From assembly GCF_003314975.1 (NCBI RefSeq), contig NZ_QNRF01000007.1, positions 124,001 to 188,000 of the forward strand: a stretch of DNA of 64,000 nucleotides. The letters are read 5' to 3'. Below, one piece after another: positions 58,249-64,000 of this stretch. Position 1 is the stretch's first letter. Each line of letters begins with the position of its first letter. Source of the stretch: Marinomonas aquiplantarum (GTDB taxonomy: Bacteria > Pseudomonadota > Gammaproteobacteria > Pseudomonadales > Marinomonadaceae). A program made the translations under genes and the position numbers. Under the pieces are notes generated by a model that was given only the letters and a program-made list of their open reading frames with translations, was not told where the DNA came from and did no database searches.

Positions 58249-59267
58249 TGATGGAAGTACATTCTCCCAGCTATATAACGCAGCGCCTTTCCTTATCTCG
58301 GTTAAGTGGGGCGTTTGTTCTATGTGTGGTTCTGCTTCTTGCTTCTTTTGTGCATCTTAGTGTTGGCGCAAAAAGTTTAGATTGGATGACCATTTGGCAT
58401 GCCTTAACAGCCTATGACCCATCCGATTTAGATCAAGCTATTGTCCGCGAAAGCCGTCAAGCTCGACTATTAGTTGCCTTGATGGTGGGGGCTGCATTAG
58501 CGCTTGCTGGTGTCATTATGCAGGCAATCAGCAGTAATCCATTGGCGGATCCTGGGTTGTTGGGGATTAATAGCGGTGCTGCTTTTTTTGTTGTTGCCAG
58601 TCTACTTTTCTTGCCATCGTTAAGTCATCACTATCTCCCCGTTTTTGCTTTCTTAGGAGCGACGTTTGCTGCGCTACTGGTGATGGCTCTAAGTGGTAGT
58701 CAACAGAATTCTGAACGATTGATTTTAGCCGGGGTGGCAATCACGGCTTTGTTTGCGTCCATGACTGCGATTTTACTACTGATTGATCAGCAAGGACTGG
58801 ATAAATTGCGACATTGGTTAACAGGCGCTATTGGGGCATCTGATCTGAAAAAATTAGAGTGGGTGTATCCTTACTTGTTGGGCGCGGTTCTTTATAGCTT
58901 TGTATTGGTTCGATCGTTAAACGCGTTTCATCTTGGTGAGCGAGTTGCTGCGAGTTTGGGGGTCAATGTCATGCTCCTAAAGCTAAGTGGGTTGGTGTTG
59001 GTGGTGATCCTATCCGGTTCCGTGGTGGCCGTCGCAGGGCCAATTGGCTTTGTAGGGCTGGTTGTTCCACATATGGCTCGCTTGTTGATTCGAAATGGCT
59101 ATGTCTGGCTGTTTGTTTACTCTTTGTTGCTGGGTGCGCTTTTGTTGGTGTTATCCGATATTGCAGCGCGAATGATTCTCAGGCCTTACGAAATTAATAC
59201 TGGTATCGTAACTGCTTTTGTTGGGGCGCCTGTTTTTATTGCACTGGTATTAGGGAAAATGCGATGA
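58245..59267 (+). CDS. FecCD-family siderophore permease, first subunit
   Basis: 340-residue inner-membrane permease with about ten helices. Family motifs are RQARLLVALMVGAALALAGV, NPLADPGLLGINSGA, and GPIGFVGLVVPHMARLL (the coupling-helix region that contacts the ATPase). Overlaps both neighbours by 4 bp. Confidence 0.93.
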   Translation: MMMEVHSPSYITQRLSLSRLSGAFVLCVVLLLASFVHLSVGAKSLDWMTIWHALTAYDPSDLDQAIVRESRQARLLVALMVGAALALAGVIMQAISSNPLADPGLLGINSGAAFFVVASLLFLPSLSHHYLPVFAFLGATFAALLVMALSGSQQNSERLILAGVAITALFASMTAILLLIDQQGLDKLRHWLTGAIGASDLKKLEWVYPYLLGAVLYSFVLVRSLNAFHLGERVAASLGVNVMLLKLSGLVLVVILSGSVVAVAGPIGFVGLVVPHMARLLIRNGYVWLFVYSLLLGALLLVLSDIAARMILRPYEINTGIVTAFVGAPVFIALVLGKMR

Positions 59268-60322
59268 AAGCGGTTCTTTTTTCACCTCGTCCATTAAGGC
59301 TAGGTTTCTCTTCTAAAGTAAATTTTCATGCTCGGGCGAGCGACCTTTTTTGGTTAATGTTTTTCATTGCTATGCTGGTGTTTTTGTTTCTTTGGTCTGC
59401 TGCGACAGGCAGCTATCAATTATCTGTATGGGATAGCTGGAGTATTGTCTTTGATCCTGCCTCTATGCCGGATAGGTTGGTGCAAGTGATATGGGAGTTT
59501 CGTTTGCCTAGGATGTTTGCTGCTGCGTTGTGTGGGGCGGCACTCGCTATAGCCGGAGTGGTGTTGCAGTCGATTACTCGCAATGCATTGGCATCCCCCG
59601 GGCTAATTGGTGTCGAGGCGGGGGCGAGTGCGACTATGTTGGTTTTTGTTGTCATCTTACCCAGTGTCATTCCTATTGTTTTTTTACCTGTCACCGCCAT
59701 GCTTGGAGGGTTTATTGTTGCCACCTTCATCTGGGTACTGTCTTCGGCGGCAGGATATTCGCCTGTGCGTTTGGTCTTGGTCGGTGTCGGTATAACATCG
59801 ATGTTAAGTGCATTTACTGAGATGTTGATTACCTATGGTGATATTGAGTTGGTGGAGTCAGCTCTAATGTGGCTTGGAGGAAGTCTTTATCAGACCTCAT
59901 GGCAACAAGTTTATGTCATGGTATTTTGGCTAGTTATTCCTGGCACTCTAATTTGGCTTAGTTTTAGACAACTTAATTTGCTTGTTCTAGGTGATAAGGT
60001 CGCGTTTTCCAAAGGGGTTGATAACCGGAAGACAGTGCCATTTCTATTGTTTCTGAGCGTCGCGTTAACCTCTGCTTCTGTTGCGACGGCGGGTACATTA
60101 ACCTTTGTAGGGTTAATCGCTCCGCATATAGCACGACGTTTTTGTTCAAACCGCCATGGTGCATTGATTCCGCTATCGGCTCTGATTGGAGCCTGTTTGG
60201 TTGTGTTGGGAGACACGTTAGGAAGAAGCGCGTTTGCTCCGCTGCAATTGCCAGCAGGATTAGTATTAGTGCTGGTTGGAGCGCCTTATTTCATTATTTT
60301 GATGGGGCGTTTAAAGCGCTAA
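59264..60322 (+). CDS. FecCD-family siderophore permease, second subunit
   Basis: 352-residue permease. EFRLPRMFAAALCGAALAIAG, NALASPGLIGVEAGA and LTFVGLIAPHIARRF correspond to the same motifs as in the first subunit. The two would form the heterodimeric channel for the periplasmic binding protein encoded next. Confidence 0.93.
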   Translation: MKAVLFSPRPLRLGFSSKVNFHARASDLFWLMFFIAMLVFLFLWSAATGSYQLSVWDSWSIVFDPASMPDRLVQVIWEFRLPRMFAAALCGAALAIAGVVLQSITRNALASPGLIGVEAGASATMLVFVVILPSVIPIVFLPVTAMLGGFIVATFIWVLSSAAGYSPVRLVLVGVGITSMLSAFTEMLITYGDIELVESALMWLGGSLYQTSWQQVYVMVFWLVIPGTLIWLSFRQLNLLVLGDKVAFSKGVDNRKTVPFLLFLSVALTSASVATAGTLTFVGLIAPHIARRFCSNRHGALIPLSALIGACLVVLGDTLGRSAFAPLQLPAGLVLVLVGAPYFIILMGRLKR

Positions 60323-60357
60323 TGATGAAGCTATTTATCGAGGTGAAAGGAAGAGTT

Positions 60358-61305
60358 ATGAGAGCGTTTAAGCGAGTGTCGATGTTATTTATTGGCGTGC
60401 TAAGTATTGTGAGTGTCTCGGTGCATTCTGCAGAGATGCGCACGTTTGAGAATCAGTTTGGCAAAGTTGAAGTGCCAGTTAACCCAAAGTGTGTTGTCTC
60501 TCTGCATGATTTTAGTTTGACGATACAGTTATACGAGCTTGGAATTCGCCCATGTGGCTCTGTTGCGCGAAAACGCTTTTGGTCTGAGCCCTATTTTCGA
60601 GGCGTTCAGCATCGTTTCGACACGACAGATCTTGCCTATGTCGGGAGTCATAAGGCACCAGACGAAGAGGCAATCGCAGCGTTAAATCCAGACTTAATTG
60701 TAGGCTTGTCTTATCAGGATAAGTTTAAAGAAAAATTATCCCATATTGCCCCCGTTGTTATTTTGCCAACCAATGAAACTTCGATAGAAGAATGGGCGGG
60801 TCAACTGGCGGACATTGTTGGCGAAACCGCTCGTTTTAAAGATCAGCAAAGGGAATATCATTGGATTATCAGTGAATTTAAGCGCCTTATTCCACACCCA
60901 GAAAACATTACCGTGACTACATTGGAAGTCTATGAAGACAATTTCCAATTGATTGGTCGTGGTGGTTTGGATGAGGTAATCGATGATATGGGCTTGGGTC
61001 GACCAGAAGGTTATCTCAAAGCAAAACAAGGGATTAATTATAGTCTTGAGCGTATTAGTGATATGGATGCGGATATCATTATTGATACCTATGAGCCTTT
61101 GCTGAACAGCCGCAAAGATACGGCAGAATTTAGAGAGTCCCCACAATGGAAAAACCTTTTTGCTGTTCAAAACAATCAGTTTTTGTACTTCAATCGCAGT
61201 CGCTTTGGAGAATCAATGGATGGTCTGATCGGTTCAGCTTATTTGCTTTTCTCACATATTGTTGAGAGAGAACTTAAAACGCAAAAGCCTTCTACAGAAG
61301 AGTGA
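60358..61305 (+). CDS. ferric-siderophore periplasmic binding protein (class III)
   Basis: 315 residues, signal peptide about 1-23 (SIVSVSVHSA). Two-lobed binding protein of the FecB/FhuD type: VVSLHDFSLTIQLYELGIRPCGSV, APDEEAIAALNPDLIVG, and IIIDTYEPLL. The open frame extends 72 codons back inside the permease gene, but AAGGAAG seven bases before ATG 60358 and the signal peptide fix the start. Completes the receptor-importer operon; tandem terminators follow. Confidence 0.92.
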   Translation: MRAFKRVSMLFIGVLSIVSVSVHSAEMRTFENQFGKVEVPVNPKCVVSLHDFSLTIQLYELGIRPCGSVARKRFWSEPYFRGVQHRFDTTDLAYVGSHKAPDEEAIAALNPDLIVGLSYQDKFKEKLSHIAPVVILPTNETSIEEWAGQLADIVGETARFKDQQREYHWIISEFKRLIPHPENITVTTLEVYEDNFQLIGRGGLDEVIDDMGLGRPEGYLKAKQGINYSLERISDMDADIIIDTYEPLLNSRKDTAEFRESPQWKNLFAVQNNQFLYFNRSRFGESMDGLIGSAYLLFSHIVERELKTQKPSTEE

Positions 61306-61403
61306 TTGATTCTCTTATTGTATAGAATACGTTGATTTCCCCAGTTATTAATGAATCGGCATGGATTCATCAATATAAAGCGATTGTCACGTCTAGTTAA
61401 CGG

Positions 61404-61435
61404 AAAACATCGAGCCGATTAGGCTGGATGTTTTT
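61404..61435 (+). terminator. first terminator after the siderophore importer
   Basis: AAAACATC plus AGCC paired with GGCT plus GATGTTTT, a G-G mismatch between the two helices, loop GATTA, then a T-run. Confidence 0.8.
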
Positions 61436-61447
61436 CTATGTTTTAAA

Positions 61448-61501
61448 GGAAAATGCTTCTTTGTTTGTAATTTTCAATGAGAAGCTATTTTCCATTTTTT
61501 T
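61448..61501 (+). terminator. second tandem terminator after the siderophore importer
   Basis: GGAAAATGCTTCT paired with AGAAGC-T-ATTTTCC (one bulged base), 19-nt loop, followed by ATTTTTTT. Convergent with csrA, which ends 5 bases further on. Confidence 0.75.
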
Positions 61502-61505
61502 GAAA

Positions 61506-61706
61506 CTATGTGGATTCATCTTGGGCGGCTAACATCTTAGCTTTATCGGCTTGTATGCGTTTATAAATTTCGTGACGGTGCACGCTGATTTTACGCGGTG
61601 CTTTGACTCCAATTCGAACATAGTTACCTTGTACGCCGAGTACAGTGACTTCCATATCGTCGCCAATATTAATGGTTTCACCTGGTCGTCGAGTGACTAC
61701 TAGCAT
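61506..61706 (-). CDS. csrA: CsrA/RsmA-family RNA-binding regulator (probable accessory copy)
   Basis: 66 residues; RNA-binding dimer controlling translation and stability of mRNAs. Core motif [40 protein letters not shown] with the essential R6-R7 and R44 region intact. It is more divergent than typical housekeeping CsrA (for example [15 protein letters not shown]), and it lies next to a phage-type repressor rather than by alaS, so it is probably an extra copy. The upstream gap contains an array of repressor half-sites and a promoter (TTGACC, 16-17 bp, TGTATT on the minus strand). Confidence 0.9.
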   Translation of the reverse strand: MLVVTRRPGETINIGDDMEVTVLGVQGNYVRIGVKAPRKISVHRHEIYKRIQADKAKMLAAQDEST

Positions 61707-61730
61707 AATGATATTCCTTTATTTATGACT

Positions 61731-61772
61731 ACTGTTTAAAAATACAGTTAAAACTGTATTGTGGTCAACAGT
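61731..61772. promoter_or_regulatory. operator array upstream of csrA
   Basis: Four half-sites in 42 bp: ACTGT (61731), ACAGT (61744), ACTGT (61753), ACAGT (61768). The first pair has N8 spacing (CTGT-N8-ACAG, LexA-like), the second pair N10. The middle pair makes AATACAGTT-AA-AACTGTATT (61741-61760). It covers the csrA promoter, so csrA should be repressed by LexA or by the adjacent CI-like protein. Confidence 0.7.
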
Positions 61773-61808
61773 TTTTGTTGTTTGTTTTTGTTCATTCTTA
61801 CCAGTGGC

Positions 61809-62432
61809 TTAGCGAAGTGGTCGTTTGGCTTCTGTTGCCACACCGATAATCTTCATGTCAGCATTTAATGGCACGGGAAGATAATTGGCATTAAGAGGCT
61901 TTAAATAGCGATTTCCAGCGTCCATTACCAGTTGCTTAAACGTAATATCTTGTGAGGTATGCAATTTCACCAGCACTAGGTCGCCATGCTGTGGCTGGGT
62001 TTCTGGTTCAACTAAAATGAGGTAGTTTTCGGGAATGCTTAAGCCAGACAAGTTGCTCATACTGTCGCCTGTTACTCGAAACCAAAAAGCGTTCAATGAT
62101 GCATTTTTTGGGGCTTCAAGCATGGTTTTTTCCATGCTCAGGTCTTGCTTTTCCAATAGTGCGTCTTGATTTAATAGTGGACGCATTTGCTCAGTGAGTT
62201 GCTGATTATACTGAGTGTGCTTTTCACGTACTTCATCAAGGTGACCCGATAGTAGCCACTCTGGGTCACAATGAAGCTGTTTGGCAAGGGACAGTAACTT
62301 ACGTGGGTTTTGGGTTCGGCCGTCTTCGATTTTCTGCAATGATTGCTGTGTGATGCCGACACGTTTGGCTAACTCTACTTGAGTCAGTGCCAGTTCTATC
62401 CGTTTTTCTTTAACACGTTTTGAAATGCTCAT
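61809..62432 (-). CDS. CI-like repressor (XRE HTH + S24/LexA peptidase domain)
   Basis: 207 residues. XRE helix-turn-helix about 5-60 (ALTQVELAKRVGITQQSLQKIEDG, with the recognition helix around 28-36), linker, then S24 peptidase domain about 115-205 with catalytic S124 (VTGDSMSNL) and K166 (ITFKQLV). The Ala-Gly cleavage site usual in LexA and CI is not evident in the linker, so self-cleavage is uncertain. Divergent from a Cro-like gene, with paired operators between. Phage-type switch, yet no other phage genes are in the window. Confidence 0.88.
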   Translation of the reverse strand: MSISKRVKEKRIELALTQVELAKRVGITQQSLQKIEDGRTQNPRKLLSLAKQLHCDPEWLLSGHLDEVREKHTQYNQQLTEQMRPLLNQDALLEKQDLSMEKTMLEAPKNASLNAFWFRVTGDSMSNLSGLSIPENYLILVEPETQPQHGDLVLVKLHTSQDITFKQLVMDAGNRYLKPLNANYLPVPLNADMKIIGVATEAKRPLR

Positions 62433-62443
62433 CTGATGATAGT

Positions 62444-62504
62444 TACAACTTTATCTGTATTTGACAAACAATATAAGTTGTTTTTAGATACAGTAAAGGT
62501 TGTA
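62444..62504. promoter_or_regulatory. divergent CI/Cro operator-promoter region
   Basis: Inverted arms TACAACTTTATCTGTAT (62444-62460) and ATACAGTAAAGGTTGTA (62488-62504), matching at 14 of 17 positions, with a further ATAAGTTGT copy (62473-62481) between. The plus-strand promoter TTGACA (62461-62466), 17 bp, TTAGAT (62484-62489) for the Cro-like gene lies within. This resembles a three-site phage operator. Confidence 0.75.
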
Positions 62505-62518
62505 TATAAGGAGGTAGT

Positions 62519-62725
62519 ATGTCAGCGATAGCAAAAGCAGTCGAAGTAGTAGGGAGTCAAACTGGATTAGCGAAAATATTAGGAGTTAATCAATCTCATG
62601 TCTGGAACTGGCTGCACATTCATCATAGGTGTCCAGCAAAGTATATCCGCTTAACGGCGTTGGCAACGAAGGGTGAGGTGAGTGAGACTGAGTTATTGAT
62701 TGACCATGAAAGGCGCAGCCAATGA
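62519..62725 (+). CDS. Cro/YdaS-like helix-turn-helix protein
   Basis: 68-residue DNA-binding protein. IAKAVEVVGSQTGLAKILGV followed by NQSHVWNWLH is the typical Cro/YdaS helix-turn-helix. AAGGAGG lies 4 bases before ATG 62519, and the promoter has a consensus -35. Divergent from the CI-like gene and presumably its antagonist. A terminator follows at once, so it is a one-gene unit. Confidence 0.85.
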   Translation: MSAIAKAVEVVGSQTGLAKILGVNQSHVWNWLHIHHRCPAKYIRLTALATKGEVSETELLIDHERRSQ

Positions 62726-62728
62726 AAA

Positions 62729-62763
62729 AACGCCTTTCGCTGCGTTGAGGGAAAGGCGTTTTA
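62729..62763 (+). terminator. terminator after the Cro-like gene
   Basis: Arms AACGCCTTTC and GAAAGGCGTT with a 12-nt loop, then TT. Directly behind the stop codon. Confidence 0.75.
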
Positions 62764-62784
62764 CGCCGTCATGGCTAGGTGTTT

Positions 62785-62819
62785 ACCGTCGCATCAGGTC
62801 ATTCTAATGCGACGGTTTT
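62785..62819. terminator. second hairpin between the convergent Cro-like and DUF1127 genes
   Basis: Arms ACCGTCGCAT and ATGCGACGGT with a 12-nt loop, followed by TTTTA on the plus strand. Ends 2 bases before the DUF1127 stop codon. Confidence 0.7.
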
Positions 62820-62820
62820 A

Positions 62821-63036
62821 CTAGCTGTCGCTCGGTTGTTCTCCAGGCGGTATGATGTTTTTTTGCTGCAATTCATTTTCATCATGGCTTGCGCCAGTTA
62901 TGGGGCGAATACGGCCATTATCTCGATAGAAGCCAATGTCTTTTAAATAGTGGTCATCTAGATGACGGAACACTTGGTTCGTACGACGGGCTTCTAAATA
63001 GTCTTTAGCGGCGTTGAATAAAGCAATGATACTCAT
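62821..63036 (-). CDS. DUF1127 (YjiS-like) small protein
   Basis: 71 residues. FRHLDDHYLKDIGFYRDNGRIRP is the DUF1127 signature; the remaining ~25 C-terminal residues are an unusual acidic tail. In other bacteria small DUF1127 proteins affect RNA or phosphate/carbon metabolism and stress responses, mostly by unclear means. Preceded by a GGAGAAG ribosome binding site. Confidence 0.85.
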   Translation of the reverse strand: MSIIALFNAAKDYLEARRTNQVFRHLDDHYLKDIGFYRDNGRIRPITGASHDENELQQKNIIPPGEQPSDS

Positions 63037-63093
63037 AAGTCTTCTCCAAAATAATAAAAATTAAGGCGGAACTTACGAGGTTTTTAGTAGGAG

Positions 63094-63116
63094 TGACCGC
63101 GTAAATTCCGCGGTCA
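63094..63116. other. perfect hairpin in the DUF1127 leader
   Basis: TGACCGCG and CGCGGTCA with a TAAATTC loop, 8 pairs, GC-rich. It lies 58 bases upstream of the DUF1127 start on the minus strand, between it and a candidate small frame. No T-run on either strand, so a leader-RNA element or protein site is more likely than a terminator. Confidence 0.55.
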
Positions 63117-63127
63117 ATGAAGTAAAA

Positions 63128-63229
63128 TTACACAGGCATTGAACGCGAACAGATTGAGGTTGATCGAACTTGTTTATTACAAGTTGCCATAGAAGAAGTT
63201 CGGTGATTATTCAGAATGAATGTGGTCAT
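63128..63229 (-). CDS. candidate 33-residue small protein upstream of DUF1127
   Basis: ATG at 63229 preceded by AAGGAG with 7-nt spacing; 33 codons to TAA. The product (MTTFILNNHRTSSMATCNKQ...) is basic, Ser/Thr-rich, with two Cys and no known family. The good ribosome binding site and co-direction with the DUF1127 gene are the only support. It may be a leader peptide or chance. Confidence 0.3.
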   Translation of the reverse strand: MTTFILNNHRTSSMATCNKQVRSTSICSRSMPV

Positions 63230-63427
63230 CTTGCTTCTCCTTAGTATCTGTTGGTCCATTTAGGTAATTTTGCTCTTTGAGCTTCTTGATTGAGCCTTAT
63301 TATTTACCTTATGTCAAACCATTATATCGAAATAACATATTTCATCTTTTCGCGATAAAAAGGTGTGGTCAGCATTTTTGCTGTACAATGCACCGCAATT
63401 TTCCCTGTCCCTATTTGAGAAGTAATT
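63230..63427. other. intergenic region between the DUF1127 unit and yaeQ
   Basis: About 200 bp holding the divergent start signals. On the minus strand TATAAT lies around 63320-63330, without a clear -35. Next to it is an imperfect palindrome GAAAT ... ATTTC. No gene seen. Confidence 0.4.
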
Positions 63428-63982
63428 ATGGCTATTAAAGCAACGGTGTACAAAGCCTCGGTACAGGTGTCTGACATGGATCGACATCACTATCAAGGAT
63501 ATGACTTAACTTTGGCATTGCATCCGTCCGAAACGGAAGAGCGGATGATGGTACGACTTGCTGCTTTTGCCTTGTTGGCCGATGAAAAAGAAGGCGATGA
63601 GCAATTAAGTTTTACAAAAGGCATTAGCACAGAAGAGGAGCCTGACCTTTGGCAGAAGAATTTTTCCGATGAAATTTTGCTTTGGGTGGAATTGGGTCAG
63701 CCAGATGAAAAGCGTTTGCGTAAAGCCTGTGGTCGTGCACAGCAGGTTGTGGTGGTGAATTACAATGACAAATCAGACATTTGGTGGGAACAGAATCGAG
63801 GTAAAAATAGCCGTTTTGATAACCTGCGAGTGTTGCAATTTCCAGAGCATCAAGTGCTAGCGCTGGCCAAAATATGTGCGCGTTCGATGCAATTAAACGT
63901 CACTATTCAGGATGGTGAAATGTGGGTCTCAGGTGAGCTTGGTGAATGCGCCTTAACGCCAACATGGCGTGGCGAGCAATAA
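63428..63982 (+). CDS. yaeQ: YaeQ family protein
   Basis: 184-residue conserved protein with a PD-(D/E)XK-like core fold. MAIKATVYKASVQVSDMDRH, LHPSETEERMMVRLAAFAL, and WVELGQPDEKRLRKACGRA are typical. Gene is complete, with TAA at 63980-63982. Its overexpression in E. coli was once linked to haemolysin expression, but the molecular function is unknown. Confidence 0.95.
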   Translation: MAIKATVYKASVQVSDMDRHHYQGYDLTLALHPSETEERMMVRLAAFALLADEKEGDEQLSFTKGISTEEEPDLWQKNFSDEILLWVELGQPDEKRLRKACGRAQQVVVVNYNDKSDIWWEQNRGKNSRFDNLRVLQFPEHQVLALAKICARSMQLNVTIQDGEMWVSGELGECALTPTWRGEQ

Positions 63983-64000
63983 GCTCACCACGTTGTTTCT

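Noticed and set aside
60142..60357. 72-residue N-terminal extension of the siderophore binding protein
   Set aside because: It lies within the second permease gene; signal peptide and ribosome binding site fix the start at 60358.
61506..63036. A prophage or integrative element around the CI/Cro pair
   Set aside because: No integrase, capsid, tail, lysis or attachment-site repeats found; host genes on both sides are typical chromosomal genes.

Overview
The window is a chromosomal segment of a marine-type gammaproteobacterium. Gene order and protein sequences fit an Oceanospirillales member, most like Marinomonas. This is inferred from the complete dcw cluster ending in lpxC-secA-argJ-mutT, the thrS-infC-rpmI-rplT-pheST-ihfA block, a class II DAHP synthase, YaeQ and Fur-type iron genes. 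No database search was possible. Most of the window is conserved core genome. Accessory content is concentrated after about 40.6 kb.

Layout: (1) 1-3.5 kb: the 3' part of purA, a CpxR/CpxA-like two-component pair and the RNase P RNA gene. (2) 3.8-26 kb: a head-to-tail division and wall operon, mraZ-rsmH-ftsL-ftsI-murE-murF-mraY-murD-ftsW-murG-murC-ddl-ftsQ-ftsA-ftsZ-lpxC, then secA, argJ and mutT. Together these make lipid II from UDP-MurNAc, assemble the divisome and start lipid A synthesis. (3) 26-31.5 kb: a minus-strand two-receiver response regulator, ppiC, a DUF442-type phosphatase, an XRE-cupin regulator, class II DAHP synthase, a GIY-YIG protein and an O-methyltransferase. (4) 31.6-38.6 kb: the translation block thrS to ihfA, with a tRNA-mimicking operator before thrS and a terminator-attenuator before pheS. 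(5) 38.9-40.6 kb: an array of 12 intact tRNA genes (Pro, 4 Thr, 4 Val, 3 Asp) interspersed with four decayed tRNA-Val-like units.

(6) 41-50.7 kb: a FadL-type porin, an EAL phosphodiesterase with a dead GGDEF domain, a Fur-box-controlled operon (imelysin, di-heme oxidoreductase, second imelysin, DUF1513), and an unknown membrane protein under an excellent SOS-type operator. (7) 51-61.3 kb: a YhiN-type flavoprotein, a cyclic-peptide-exporter-type ABC transporter, a YdjA nitroreductase, then a Fur-box promoter driving a TonB siderophore receptor and a FecBCD-type importer. (8) 61.5-64 kb: a divergent CI-like (S24) and Cro-like repressor pair next to an extra csrA with its own array of ACTGT/ACAGT operator half-sites, then a DUF1127 gene and yaeQ.

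The strongest candidates for something not yet described are the CI/Cro/CsrA module and its possible shared operator with the gene at 50.1-50.7 kb, the pseudo-tRNA units inside the tRNA array, and a multi-hairpin element at 26.89-27.04 kb.
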